DNA of 64,000 nt from Streptococcus sp. D7B5 (GCF_029691405.1 NZ_CP121467.1:1364001-1428000); one strand, 5' to 3'. Shown: positions 7,801-16,360, counted from the first letter of the stretch. The notes: a model not told the origin generated them from the letters alone. Program-made: numbers and translations.

Positions 7801-8565
7801 TCACATGTGGTGCACAATGGCAAGACAGAGTTCGAGTGCCTTATCAAAAGCTTCTGAGCCCCAGTCGCGACTGTCGTAGTTCTCTAAATCTGCTAAGGAA
7901 TCTGCGGTAAAGAGCAATTCCCCCCAGACAACCCCACGTAGTTGGGCTACTGCCGCAAGAGCCGAGCACTCCATCTCCACAACTGCACAGCCTTCTTCCT
8001 TGCGATAGGCAACCTTTTCAGCTGTCTCTCGATAAAAACCATCTGTCGTCCAGGTCATGACCTCCTCGTAAGGAATGCCTCTTTGTTCCAAGACTTGCTC
8101 AATGGCAGAGATAGCCTCAAGCTGCATCTCCATATAACGAGAAGGCGCTGCATAGTGGTAGCTGGTCCCCTCATCTCGCAGAGCGCGAACAGGGACGAGA
8201 AAGGCATTTTCCTCTATATCGGCTAGGACTCCACAAGTACCAGTGGAAATGATTTGCTCCACACCATAGCCAATCAACCAATCCATAAACTGGGCCGCTG
8301 GGGCAGAGCCCACGGGCGCCTGGGCTAGACAGATCTCCTCGTCCTTGTAGTTGATGACATATACTGGATAGGTTTTGGTGGCAGAAACGAACTCACCAAC
8401 ACAGTCCGCCCCTACTTCCTGAGCATAGCGGTCAATCTCCTCCTCCAAAAATGCATAGATACACTTCTTTGGCAACTTCAAGTCTAACCCCTCATGTGTT
8501 GGCATAAGGACCGCTTGGGGGTTATCATCAAACTCTAAAATGGGAATCGCATGCTTCTGAATCAT
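7801..8565 (-). CDS. Nucleoside phosphorylase, PNP/UDP family
   Basis: A 254-residue enzyme of the PNP/UDP phosphorylase fold, which splits nucleosides with phosphate. Motifs visible are the phosphate-loop region ISTGTCGVL near residue 110, and the nucleoside-binding end VVEMECSALAAVAQLRGV near 195-212, where the conserved Glu-Met-Glu contacts the ribose. LLFTADSL follows as in uridine phosphorylases. Substrate cannot be fixed. The start ATG at 8565 is preceded by GAGGTGG. It precedes trkH on the same strand. Confidence 0.85.
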   Translation of the reverse strand: MIQKHAIPILEFDDNPQAVLMPTHEGLDLKLPKKCIYAFLEEEIDRYAQEVGADCVGEFVSATKTYPVYVINYKDEEICLAQAPVGSAPAAQFMDWLIGYGVEQIISTGTCGVLADIEENAFLVPVRALRDEGTSYHYAAPSRYMEMQLEAISAIEQVLEQRGIPYEEVMTWTTDGFYRETAEKVAYRKEEGCAVVEMECSALAAVAQLRGVVWGELLFTADSLADLENYDSRDWGSEAFDKALELCLAIVHHM

Positions 8566-8588
8566 CGCCCACCTCCTCTAATTTTGTA

Positions 8589-8816
8589 CTATTGTATCAA
8601 AAACTGACGGAGTGTCAAGGAGTTGTCTTTAGCAAGCCAGAAATCTCCTCTTCCATACACCTGAGAAATCGTTGCACCGCTGGAGAAGTCGGTTTCTGTT
8701 TTGGCAAAGTGATTGAGGACTATCACCAAAATACCAAATTCAATAATAAAAAAGCACAAATCTGCATCAGGTAATGTATACCCTTTTATATTATCTTGTA
8801 CAAGAAGCCAAACCAA
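8589..8816 (-). pseudogene. Possible coding remnant between phosphorylase and TetR genes
   Basis: The 283-base gap 8566-8848 has no convincing gene. A minus-strand frame of 75 codons starts only from TTG without a ribosome site. Its second half (NHFAKTETDFSSGATISQVY and onward) looks protein-like, while its first half is hydrophobic and irregular. It could be the tail of a lost gene or chance. I see no terminator or promoter that explains the gap. Confidence 0.25.
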
Positions 8817-8848
8817 TAGAATCTAGCCTCTATTTGTCTAGGCCTACT

Positions 8849-9472
8849 CTATTTCCACAAACCACCTAAAATCTGTTTTTCTAATAAGTCTAGATCTTCT
8901 TCCTTTATTTCTCCGTTGTCACTAACGATATAAAGCTGAGCGAAGTAAGCCAACAACGGGCCAACACAAATACGAACCATTTGAGGACTCGTTAACTCTG
9001 GATTTACACGTGGATCTGCTAGCAATTCCTTATGAAGTACTCGCAGTTTATCTTGAATAGCATTCCAGATAAAAATCTGTTCATTTTTTAGTTTTTTATT
9101 TGAAAAACTCTCCTGCAGAATGATTTTCATCAAAGCACGATTTTTTTTGAGATAGCTCATACGATCATGGACGAGATAACGAACCCTCTCTTCTGTCGTT
9201 TCAAAAGCTAAGAGTTCCTCAAAAAAACTACCGAAAATGCCTGGGACTACAGGATGTAAAATAGCCGTCAGTAAATCATCCTTCGTCTTAAAATACTTAA
9301 ACAAAGTTGCCTGGCTTAGTCCAGCACGCTCAGCTATGTGAAGAGTTGAGGTCCCATGGTAACTCCTGGTTGATATGAGATCCACTGCTGCCTGCATGAT
9401 TTTTTTCTTTCCTTGAGGGTAATTCGCTTCTTCTAAGTAATCTTCAAACGATTCAAAAACAGTCTTATCCAT
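8849..9472 (-). CDS. TetR-family repressor of the adjacent ABC exporter
   Basis: A 207-residue regulator. The N-terminal helix-turn-helix is clear (KKIMQAAVDLISTRSYHG, then IAERAGLSQATLFKYFKTKD, residues about 22-63); the C-terminal part is a variable ligand-binding domain. It is the last gene of a three-gene unit after the ABC ATPase and permease genes. Two matching palindromes at the unit's promoter are likely its operators, which makes the unit self-repressing and inducible by a substrate of the exporter. The ligand is unknown. Confidence 0.88.
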   Translation of the reverse strand: MDKTVFESFEDYLEEANYPQGKKKIMQAAVDLISTRSYHGTSTLHIAERAGLSQATLFKYFKTKDDLLTAILHPVVPGIFGSFFEELLAFETTEERVRYLVHDRMSYLKKNRALMKIILQESFSNKKLKNEQIFIWNAIQDKLRVLHKELLADPRVNPELTSPQMVRICVGPLLAYFAQLYIVSDNGEIKEEDLDLLEKQILGGLWK

Positions 9473-9511
9473 CTAATCTTCACACCTTTTTAGCATTATT
9501 TATGTTTATTT

Positions 9512-10603
9512 CTAAACTTTACGATAACGACGCAATCCAACAATATTGAGAATTGTTAAAATGATCAAGAAAATCATTAAAACACCAAGATTTGACAAAA
9601 TATCACCAAGATTGTGCCCGTAAAGAATAATCTGGCTTATTGCATCACCAGAATAGGTTAATGGCAAAAATTTCCCCACAGTTGGAGCCCATTCTCCCAT
9701 GGATGACAATGGAATAATTCCTGAGAAAAAAAGTTGGGGCATAATCACGAGAGGAATAAATTGCATCATTTGGAATTCTGATTTTGCTAGAGTAGACAAG
9801 AGAATTCCAAAAGCTAGTGCTACAAGAGCCAGTACCACATTAACTATTATAACATTTAAAATACTTCCTACAACTTCTACATCTAGTAGCCAAATTGCTG
9901 CTAAAACGACAACTGCCGTTTGAAAAATCGCAATAATACCGTAAGACAACATATAGCCATAGACAATTTCAGATCGTTTCACTGGTGTTGCTAACAAACG
10001 TTCTAGTGTTCCACTGGTGCGCTCTTTCAAAAGCGCCATACCTGAAATCAAAAAGACAAAGAAGAAAACTACAAAACCTATCAAAACCGGAATCATACTG
10101 GTAAAGAAGCTTGTATTTTCATCTCCATACTGGTAAGACTCCTTGATTTCTGGTGTTTTTGCGTCCGAGTCCAATTGTGGAAAAGCTTGTTTAACACGAG
10201 ATACTAACTGATCGGTGCCTTCACTGGCGATACTCGTTCGTAACACTTGTCGTATCATAGAGGTTTTGGAGGCGTCTGTGTTTGCGTAGTCGACCTGGTA
10301 CTCACCGTTTTTATAAGAAATCACAGCATCGACTTTTTCATTTGCTAGCGCTTCTTTGGCTTGATCTAAGTCTTGATAAGTCTCGACGTCCACATGATCG
10401 AGCTCATCCATTTTCGTTACCAAACCAGTTGGTAGATCCTGTGTTGCCAACTTGACATTCACGGTTGTACTAGCTGAAAACATGAGGTTCATCAACCACA
10501 TGATAAAAACAGGTGCTATAAACATCAGGGCTAGAGTTCGTTTGTCACGAAGTAATTCTTTGATGACCTTTTTTGCAATCGCTATTGTTCTCATTTTACT
10601 CAC
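9512..10603 (-). CDS. ABC-2 type exporter permease
   Basis: A 363-residue membrane protein. One N-terminal helix (about 22-44) is followed by a large extracytoplasmic domain of about 130 residues, then five helices from about residue 175 on. This is the ABC-2 permease layout of drug or lipid exporters. The segment LLKERTSGTLERLLATPVKRSEI is the family's cytoplasmic coupling region. It overlaps the ATPase gene by eight bases. Substrate cannot be inferred beyond export. Confidence 0.9.
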   Translation of the reverse strand: MSKMRTIAIAKKVIKELLRDKRTLALMFIAPVFIMWLMNLMFSASTTVNVKLATQDLPTGLVTKMDELDHVDVETYQDLDQAKEALANEKVDAVISYKNGEYQVDYANTDASKTSMIRQVLRTSIASEGTDQLVSRVKQAFPQLDSDAKTPEIKESYQYGDENTSFFTSMIPVLIGFVVFFFVFLISGMALLKERTSGTLERLLATPVKRSEIVYGYMLSYGIIAIFQTAVVVLAAIWLLDVEVVGSILNVIIVNVVLALVALAFGILLSTLAKSEFQMMQFIPLVIMPQLFFSGIIPLSSMGEWAPTVGKFLPLTYSGDAISQIILYGHNLGDILSNLGVLMIFLIILTILNIVGLRRYRKV

Positions 10604-11312
10604 CTTCTGCTTTTAAAAATACTTCTTCAATACTTGAAACTTGATAACTTTCTTTTAAGTGTTGCGGTGTATCAAAAGCAATGATTTTTCCGCCTAATAA
10701 TAAGCCGACCTTATCCGTCAACTCTGCTTCATCCATAACATGGGTAGTAACTAATATCCCAACCCCATTGTCTCTAAGCGCGAATAATTCTTTCCAGATT
10801 TTCTTTCGAAGAGAAGGGTCGATTCCAACTGTCGGTTCGTCCAAAATCAAGAGTTGAGGATTTCCTAAAAGCGCGATAGCCAGTGACAAACGCCGTTTCA
10901 TTCCTCCAGAATAACCAGATACCGCCTTGTTTAAGTAGTCTGTCAGATCTACTACTTGAGCTATATAAGCAATTTCCGCCTTCAGGTCTTTTTTAGAAAG
11001 CCCCTTTAGCTGACCAAAAAATTCCAGATTTTCTTGGCCTGACAAGGTCTCGTATAAAGCATCTGATTGGGCCATATAGCCAATATCTCCTAAAATATAG
11101 CGATTGGGCATAGTGTGATTTAACACTAAAGCTACGCCTCCATCAGCCTTTTCCATTCCTAACGTAGTCTTAATCATAGTTGATTTACCAGCACCAGACG
11201 GACCAATTAAGCCTATAATTTCTCCTGGCTGCAATTCAAAGCTGACATGATTCAGAACTATTTGATGGTCAAAAGATTTTACTAAATCTTGTAAATGTAG
11301 TAATGTTTTCAT
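10596..11312 (-). CDS. ABC exporter ATP-binding protein
   Basis: A 238-residue ATPase. Walker A is GPSGAGKST (about 38-46), the signature is YSGGMKRRLSLA (about 132-143), and Walker B is LLILDEPTVGID (about 154-165), with the H-loop in TTHVMDEAELTD. It is the first gene of the unit and pairs with the permease that follows. The ribosome site AGGAGGAAG lies just downstream of one of the two TetR-type palindromes, so that operator can also act near the start of translation. Confidence 0.92.
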   Translation of the reverse strand: MKTLLHLQDLVKSFDHQIVLNHVSFELQPGEIIGLIGPSGAGKSTMIKTTLGMEKADGGVALVLNHTMPNRYILGDIGYMAQSDALYETLSGQENLEFFGQLKGLSKKDLKAEIAYIAQVVDLTDYLNKAVSGYSGGMKRRLSLAIALLGNPQLLILDEPTVGIDPSLRKKIWKELFALRDNGVGILVTTHVMDEAELTDKVGLLLGGKIIAFDTPQHLKESYQVSSIEEVFLKAEGE

Positions 11313-11326
11313 TTACTTCCTCCTTG

Positions 11327-11388
11327 GTGAGTGATTACTCACTTGCTAAATATAAACCTATTGTAGTGAGTAATCACTCACTTGTCAA
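11327..11388 (-). promoter_or_regulatory. Promoter with two TetR-type operators
   Basis: TTGACA (11383-11388) and TACAAT (11360-11365), read on the minus strand, are 17 bases apart. The spacer is filled by the 16-base palindrome GTGAGT-AATC-ACTCAC (11366-11381). The same palindrome in the other orientation, GTGAGT-GATT-ACTCAC, lies at 11327-11342 between promoter and ribosome site. Placement in a core promoter plus a downstream copy is typical of tight repression. Confidence 0.8.
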
Positions 11389-11407
11389 GAGAAAGAGTTA
11401 AATTCTT

Positions 11408-11443
11408 TAAAAAAATAAAACACCAGATTCGTATCTGATGTTT
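11408..11443 (-). terminator. Intrinsic terminator, minus strand
   Basis: AAACATCAGAT pairs with ATCTGGTGTTT (one G-U pair) around four bases, then TATTTTTTT. It lies upstream of the ABC unit and would end transcription arriving from the 11.45-11.7 kb stretch or from the lipoprotein gene if its own terminator leaks. Confidence 0.65.
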
Positions 11444-11463
11444 ATAATGCACATGTCTTATTT

Positions 11464-11562
11464 CTAAAAATGTTTTTGAACTTCCTCTCTATACTCCGAA
11501 ATGGTCTTTCCTGCCCACTTTTTAAAGGCCTATTCTTCCTCTACTTTTCTCAGCCAATCCAA
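11464..11562 (-). pseudogene. Short decayed coding remnant
   Basis: On the minus strand one frame reads DWLRKVEEE, a stop, then AFKKWAGKTISEYREEV and a terminal stop. The pattern looks like the C-terminal end of a charged helical protein interrupted by TAG. Frames further upstream to 11690 are broken. The parent gene is not recognised. Confidence 0.3.
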
Positions 11563-11694
11563 CCATCGTCATTGCTATCGCAACTCTAATAACCTTAGCA
11601 ATGGAAATCCATTTCACGCATTTTTATATAACCCGAACCAAGAAGTTCTCAAGTCCTGATTGGAAGTTATTTTAGCTACAATCCATCTCTCAAG

Positions 11695-11729
11695 CACAAA
11701 AACTCTCCCTTCTCTTTCGAGAAAGGAGA
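11695..11729 (-). terminator. Terminator of the lipoprotein gene
   Basis: On the minus strand TCTCCTTTCTC pairs with GAGAAGGGAGA around four bases (one mismatch) and is followed by GTTTTTG. It starts seven bases after the stop at 11736. Confidence 0.7.
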
Positions 11730-11735
11730 TTCTTT

Positions 11736-12971
11736 TTATCCTTGTCCGCCAGGGGCTGGACCTTCGCCTTGAGGGCCTCCATTTGGTCCTCCGCCACCAG
11801 GCATAGAGTTGACAATTTCCGTTTGTTTTTCACCGTTGAGATAGATATCTCCACCTGTGTAGGTCGCAGTTCCATCAAAGTCAAAACCTGTTTGACCAGT
11901 CATTTTAATGCTTCCACCTGTGACTGTGATATTGCCGTTCGAGTCGATTGGATCTGTATCTCCTTGACCGACTTCTACTGTCAGGTTCCCACCGTTCATG
12001 GTGAAGAAGATTTCACTCTGTTGGGCGTTTTTATTAGCTGCGTTGACTCCATCATCTGTCGAATAGATGCTAATGTCCCCACCGTTGATAGTGATTGACT
12101 TACCTTCAAGTCCTTCTGCCGAATTCTTGACGGTGTAGGTACCACTATCGATAACCAGGTCTCCAGAAGCGTGGATGCCATCATCTCCTGCTGTGACGGT
12201 GATGTTGTTGTTGGATAGGTACATGGTTCCGACTGAAGTATCCTCGTCATTGTCCACCTTTACGCCATCTTCCTTGGCATCGATAGTCATGGTCGTACCA
12301 GTGATGTTGAGTTCATCATTGACATTAAAGGCATCGCCAACTGCTGTGATGTTATAGATTCCACCCGTGATGTGGAGAGTGTCATTGGCCTTGATACCAT
12401 TGTTCTTCTTGCCATCTACATTGAGAGTTCCTTTCCCGTTAATGGTCAAATCCACCTTAGAAAAGAGAGCTGCGTCAGCCTTTTCATCGCTGTTAGAGCT
12501 TGAGTCAGAGAGACTGTTGGTAGTTCCCTCTGCTAGAGTCAAGTAGACATGACCAGCTGATGTCGCAGATATCGCTGCATTGGTATTGGTCATGGTCGCA
12601 CCTTTTAGGACTAGATGAACATCTGCAGACTTATCTGCCTCGATCTTGATCTGCACTCCGTCAGACTGACCTGAAATCACATAGGTCCCAGATTTTGTGA
12701 TGGTCACGGTTGATTCAGAGACTGTCACCCCATCTCCAGAGACGTTTGCTGATGAGCCAGATAACTCAATCTTAGAAGCTGTACTTTCATCATAAGAGGT
12801 ATCATTGTCCTTCTCTGTAAAATAGGATGATTGGTTTGTCTTTGTTGCAGTCGTTGTTGCACTATTTGTCGTTGCATTGGTATTGGATGTAGTTGTTGAC
12901 TGGGAACATGCTGCCATCAGCACCATTGCCGTTAAACTCGTTGCGAGTAGGGTCCATTTTTTTGATTTCAT
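11736..12971 (-). CDS. Lipoprotein with beta-helix carbohydrate-binding domain (DUF4353/Cthe_2159-like)
   Basis: A 411-residue secreted lipoprotein. The signal peptide ends in the lipobox LMAAC, so Cys22 is lipidated. A Ser/Thr/Asn-rich linker follows, then from about residue 65 repeated short strands such as GKGTLNVDGKKNNGIKAND and INGGDISIYSTDDGV, which form a right-handed beta-helix. The Cthe_2159 family with this pattern binds acidic polysaccharide. The tail is Gly/Pro-rich (MPGGGGPNGGPQGEGPAPGG). It faces away from the VTC-domain and DUF4956 genes, a grouping common in Firmicutes, so it likely works with them at the cell surface. Confidence 0.8.
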   Translation of the reverse strand: MKSKKWTLLATSLTAMVLMAACSQSTTTSNTNATTNSATTTATKTNQSSYFTEKDNDTSYDESTASKIELSGSSANVSGDGVTVSESTVTITKSGTYVISGQSDGVQIKIEADKSADVHLVLKGATMTNTNAAISATSAGHVYLTLAEGTTNSLSDSSSNSDEKADAALFSKVDLTINGKGTLNVDGKKNNGIKANDTLHITGGIYNITAVGDAFNVNDELNITGTTMTIDAKEDGVKVDNDEDTSVGTMYLSNNNITVTAGDDGIHASGDLVIDSGTYTVKNSAEGLEGKSITINGGDISIYSTDDGVNAANKNAQQSEIFFTMNGGNLTVEVGQGDTDPIDSNGNITVTGGSIKMTGQTGFDFDGTATYTGGDIYLNGEKQTEIVNSMPGGGGPNGGPQGEGPAPGGQG

Positions 12972-13171
12972 ACTTTTTCCTCTCCTTCGTATGATATAGC
13001 TTGACAGTCTACAGAAGATTCCTGAAACAAAACTAAAACTTTTCTGAAAGTTTCCTTAAATTCAGTTTCAGTTAAGTTTCGCTTAATAAAACTTTTAGAA
13101 ATGTCCTCTAGACTTGTTCCAAGCAAGTTTACCTTGTTTAATCTATGATTTATCTAAAGGAGAAATTGCTT

Positions 13172-13948
13172 ATGAAACCCCTAGAAACAAGCTTTGAACG
13201 GATCGAAACCAAGTATATGGTTTCTAAAACAGACTTACAGGATTTAATAGAAGATTTGAAAGACTACCTCGTCGAGGACGACTATCCGACTTCGACCATT
13301 TCCAATATCTACTTTGACACAGAAGATTTTCAGCTCATCCAAGACTCCTTGCAGGATCAGCAAAAGAAGGAAAAAATCCGTATGCGGACCTATCTCGCAC
13401 GGCCAAGCGCTGACAGCCCCGTCTTTCTAGAAATCAAGTCCAAAGACGAAGCCGGTATCGGTCACAAGCACCGCGTCCTATCCCAGTCAGATACCATCAC
13501 CCAACTCATCACCAAGGGTTGGGGAGGAGACCTGATCAAAGATAGCTTTCTGGTAGCAGAGGTGCAAAAGCTACGCCAACGCTACAGCGAGGCTCTCAAA
13601 CCGCGTATCTATATCTCTTATGACCGTTTTTCACTAAAAGAAAAAAAGAAAATACCAGGATTCCCCTACCAGAAAATTCGTGTCACTCTTGACCAAAACC
13701 TGACCTATCGAGATGAAAATGTCAGCCTATTTGTAGACAAGGAAGGCCTGCCTCTCTTAGAAGACGACCTGATCATCATGGAAATCAAAGCGCCTGGTGA
13801 CAAACCGCAATGGCTACAGGATATCCTTGATAAATATGGTCTGGTAGAGCAAAGATTCTCAAAATACTCCTGCGCCTACCATAAATCACAAGGACTGGCC
13901 TATGCCCCACAACCCATCGGAGAAAGTGTAGGTAACGCTTATGTCTAA
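13172..13948 (+). CDS. VTC-domain protein, polyphosphate polymerase homologue
   Basis: A 258-residue protein of the VTC/CYTH tunnel fold that in yeast makes polyphosphate from ATP. Motifs in order are FERIETKYMVSK (about 7-18), SNIYFDTEDFQLIQ, IRMRTYL, VFLEIKSKDEAGIGHKHR, LKPRIYISYDRFS and LIIMEIKAPGD, supplying the basic and acidic tunnel residues. I use the ATG at 13172 because AAAGGAG lies 9 bases before it; an upstream frame lacks a site. It overlaps the DUF4956 gene by eight bases. Bacterial members of this pairing have not, to my knowledge, all been shown to polymerise phosphate. Confidence 0.85.
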   Translation: MKPLETSFERIETKYMVSKTDLQDLIEDLKDYLVEDDYPTSTISNIYFDTEDFQLIQDSLQDQQKKEKIRMRTYLARPSADSPVFLEIKSKDEAGIGHKHRVLSQSDTITQLITKGWGGDLIKDSFLVAEVQKLRQRYSEALKPRIYISYDRFSLKEKKKIPGFPYQKIRVTLDQNLTYRDENVSLFVDKEGLPLLEDDLIIMEIKAPGDKPQWLQDILDKYGLVEQRFSKYSCAYHKSQGLAYAPQPIGESVGNAYV

Positions 13949-14624
13949 CCTTTTTAACTCTATTTTCAACGACGCAACCGCCACTGCTGACCCCCTCCAA
14001 CTCCTGCTCGCCCTCGTCGTCAGCCTTTTTCTAGGACTAGCACTCAGCTGGGCCTACAAGCAACGGACTCTTTACACACGGGAATTTGTCATCAGTTTGA
14101 CCCTTTTACCTTGTTTAATGACGCTGGTCATCTTCCTCGTCAATGGCAGTCTCGGAACGTCGATTGCAGTGGCAGGGACCTTCAGTCTCATTCGTTTCCG
14201 TTCTGCCACGAGTGGCTCTCGAGAGCTAATCGCTATCTTTCTAGCCATGATTATCGGTCTGGCGGCAGGGACAGGCTACCTTCTCTTAGCAGTTCTCTTC
14301 ACGGTCTTTATCCTAGGCATTTGGCTCCTTTTGGAAAAACAACAGAGCAAGAGCAATCACCAACGTCGTAGACTCTTAACCATCACACTTCCCAATAAAG
14401 AAGACCGCCTGGATACTATCCAGGTCGCGCTGGATCAATTTTGTACCGAGTCTGACCTTATTTCAGTAGATACCAGCAATGCTGGTGAATCCTTGCAAAC
14501 CGTCTACGAAGTCGATCTCCATCCTCAAGTAGACGACTTCCAACTGACAAGCTACCTGACAAGCAAGATTTCTCAGTGCGATGTTTCCTTGACCAAGAAA
14601 GCCAAAAAGAAGAAAAATCTATAA
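13941..14624 (+). CDS. DUF4956 membrane protein
   Basis: A 227-residue protein with four membrane helices in residues 15-135 (for example LLLALVVSLFLGLALSW and LIAIFLAMIIGLAAGTGYLL) and a conserved stretch IAVAGTFSLIRFRSATSGSR between them. The C-terminal 90 residues are cytosolic and mixed alpha/beta. The family is usually encoded next to a VTC-domain protein, as here with an eight-base overlap. It may form a channel or anchor for that enzyme, by analogy with eukaryotic VTC complexes; this is inference. Confidence 0.85.
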   Translation: MSNLFNSIFNDATATADPLQLLLALVVSLFLGLALSWAYKQRTLYTREFVISLTLLPCLMTLVIFLVNGSLGTSIAVAGTFSLIRFRSATSGSRELIAIFLAMIIGLAAGTGYLLLAVLFTVFILGIWLLLEKQQSKSNHQRRRLLTITLPNKEDRLDTIQVALDQFCTESDLISVDTSNAGESLQTVYEVDLHPQVDDFQLTSYLTSKISQCDVSLTKKAKKKKNL

Positions 14625-14637
14625 GACTAAAGCTCAT

Positions 14638-14665
14638 AAAAAGAACAGCCCAAGCTGTTCTTTTT
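14638..14665. terminator. Bidirectional terminator
   Basis: AAAAAGAACAGC and GCTGTTCTTTTT pair perfectly around CCAA. It serves the DUF4956 gene on the plus strand and the acetyltransferase gene, whose stop it touches, on the minus strand. Confidence 0.9.
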
Positions 14666-15227
14666 AGTTTTCTTTTACTGGTATTTCCTTGATAACACGC
14701 GCAGGATTGCCAGCTAGGACAACATTGTCTCCAAAGGACTTGGTAATCACGGCCCCTGCTCCAGCGACGACGTTATTGCCCAGTGTCACTCCAGGAAGGA
14801 CAATGACGCCACCACCAGCCCAGAAATTGTCTCCGATGGTGATGGGCTTGCCGTATTCGACCCCTGAATTGCGTTCATCCGGATCCAGTGGATGGAGTGG
14901 GGTTAAAAACTGACAGTTGGGACCAATCATGGCGTTGTTCCCGATGCGAATCGGACAAACATCCAGCATGGTCAAGTTCCAATTAGAATAAAAATTTTCC
15001 CCTAGATGGATATTGACTCCATAATCGACCACCAAGCGTGGATTGACATAGAGATTTTCCCCGGTTGAACCAAACCAGGTCTTGATAATATCCGCTCCCT
15101 TCAAGGGATCTTCTTCTCGGTTAAAGGCAGACTGTTTTTGGCGAGAAGCCTGCGCCAAGGTCTGTAATTCAGGATCCGACGGACGGTAAGGCTCCCCTGC
15201 TATCATTTTCTGGTATTCACTGGTCAT
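14664..15227 (-). CDS. Maltose/galactoside O-acetyltransferase family protein
   Basis: A 187-residue acetyltransferase that transfers acetyl from acetyl-CoA to a sugar. The N-terminal MTSEYQKMIAGEPYRPSDPEL is the Mac domain. From about residue 75 left-handed beta-helix hexapeptides follow (IRIGNNAMIGPN, ITIGDNFWAGGG, VTLGNNVVAGAG), ending in VVLAGNPARVIKEIP. The catalytic histidine is in FLTPLHPLDP. Length fits LacA/Maa enzymes. It is a single gene sharing a terminator with the convergent polyphosphate unit. The exact sugar is not known. Confidence 0.9.
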   Translation of the reverse strand: MTSEYQKMIAGEPYRPSDPELQTLAQASRQKQSAFNREEDPLKGADIIKTWFGSTGENLYVNPRLVVDYGVNIHLGENFYSNWNLTMLDVCPIRIGNNAMIGPNCQFLTPLHPLDPDERNSGVEYGKPITIGDNFWAGGGVIVLPGVTLGNNVVAGAGAVITKSFGDNVVLAGNPARVIKEIPVKEN

Positions 15228-15343
15228 CTTATCACCTCATACTTACTTTGGACCCATCATATCAAAAAGCCTTTGAAAGGTCAAAAATAGCCTGCTTTCT
15301 AGACTCTCGAAACCATTCCCCATCCCAACTCAAAACAACTTAC

Positions 15344-15392
15344 TTGACAAAAGCTTGACTTCATGGTTTAATATACCCCGTAAGGGTATATT
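15344..15392 (+). promoter_or_regulatory. Rhodanese promoter with CsoR/CstR-type operator
   Basis: TTGACA (15344-15349) and TTTAAT (15367-15372) are 17 bases apart. Directly over the -10 and start lies AATATACCC (15370-15378), five bases, GGGTATATT (15384-15392). A GC core flanked by AT in a perfect palindrome is typical of CsoR-family operators, and the CsoR-like gene is 1.2 kb away. It may be the operator for the sulfur genes. Confidence 0.7.
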
Positions 15393-15403
15393 TGGAGGTG
15401 CCT

Positions 15404-15712
15404 ATGTTTCACTTATTATTTACAAAAATTGACAGTATTTCGACCAGCGAGTTAGAAGCTAAACTCAGAGAACCGATTCAGCTACTGGATGTTCGGACGC
15501 CTACGGAATTCCATAGAGGTCATATCAAAAATGCCAAGAATGTCCCTCTATCCGAAATCGGATCTTATACACCAGCGACAAAAGAAACACTTTATGTCAT
15601 TTGTCATTCTGGTGTGCGAAGCAAACTAGCTGCGAAAAAGCTTAAGAAAAAAGGCTATGATGTCATAAATGTCCGAGGCGGTATGAGCGCTTGGACAGGT
15701 AAGGTCATCTAG
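15404..15712 (+). CDS. Single-domain rhodanese
   Basis: A 102-residue sulfurtransferase. It has the substrate start QLLDVRTPTEFHRGHI and the active-site loop VICHSGVRSK, where the cysteine carries the persulfide sulfur; NVRGGMSAW closes the fold. I take the ATG at 15404 after GGAGGTG; an earlier TTG would overlap the ribosome site. It is first in a unit behind a CsoR/CstR-type operator, with a second rhodanese and a CstR-like regulator nearby, so it likely handles reactive sulfur species. Confidence 0.92.
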   Translation: MFHLLFTKIDSISTSELEAKLREPIQLLDVRTPTEFHRGHIKNAKNVPLSEIGSYTPATKETLYVICHSGVRSKLAAKKLKKKGYDVINVRGGMSAWTGKVI

Positions 15713-15725
15713 AAGCATAAAATAA

Positions 15726-16087
15726 TTGGCTGCGCAGCCTTGAACCTTATCGAAGGTCTAAGCGACAATATCCAATGGTGTCCGCTCGGAGACAATCTGA
15801 ATAAGGGCAAAAAATTCCTAGATGTACGGATAAGTGGCGAATTTCAGGTGGGCGACCCAAAGTCGATACCATCCATAACCCCTAAATGAACTAGGGGAGA
15901 GCTTGGATGAGCCGGACAAGAACCAAACCTACATCCTTAGCTGCCACAGTGTTTTGCGCAGCTATATCACAGAGCGTAGCCTCGAGCGGTAGGATTTACC
16001 GTCCAAAACCTTGACGACGCTTATTCACTATATAAAATGGCTAATCCAGAAGGAGTCGAATATGGAAACGAGTATCAGCATGGCTGA
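15726..16087 (+). pseudogene. Decayed C-terminus of a disulfide reductase-rhodanese fusion
   Basis: Reading across frames this stretch gives NLIEGLSDNIQW, then KFLDVRISGEFQVGDPKS, then LNELGESLDEPDKNQTYILS followed by CHSVLRSYITE, then SKTL and DDAYSLYKMANPEGVEYGNE with a stop at 16085-16087. This is the end of the reductase domain plus a rhodanese domain, as in CoA-disulfide/persulfide reductases. At least two frame changes and an in-frame TAG inactivate it; the flavin domain is gone. Its last 25 bases overlap the start of the second rhodanese. Confidence 0.8.
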
Positions 16088-16358
16088 CTTTTATGAAAAA
16101 TACCTAAATGAAAATCTAAACCTTATCGATGTACGTGAAGTGCACGAATTCCAAGCAGGACATGCACCAGGTGCCAAAAATCTGCCTTTAAGTACCTTGG
16201 AGCAAGGTTACAAAGAACTCAAACCTGACCAGGAATATCATGTCATCTGTCAAGGTGGAGTCCGTTCCGCATCTGCTTGTGAATTTCTAAGCGCCCAAGG
16301 CATCACCGTTATCAATGTAGAAGGTGGTATGAATGCTTGGCCCGGTCAAGTAGAATAA
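16062..16358 (+). CDS. Single-domain rhodanese, second copy
   Basis: A 98-residue sulfurtransferase with NLIDVREVHEFQAGHAPG, active-site loop VICQGGVRSASA and NVEGGMNAWPG. The cysteine of CQGG is the sulfur carrier. The ATG at 16062 has AAGGAG 8 bases before it. This start and its ribosome site lie inside the decayed reductase sequence, in another frame. With the first rhodanese (which has CHSG) it likely forms a sulfur relay, as in CstR-controlled operons of other Firmicutes. Confidence 0.92.
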   Translation: METSISMADFYEKYLNENLNLIDVREVHEFQAGHAPGAKNLPLSTLEQGYKELKPDQEYHVICQGGVRSASACEFLSAQGITVINVEGGMNAWPGQVE

Positions 16359-16360
16359 GC

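Noticed and set aside
11690..11884. Minus-strand ORF of 64 codons at the end of the lipoprotein gene
   Set aside because: It overlaps the lipoprotein code in another frame and runs through the terminator.
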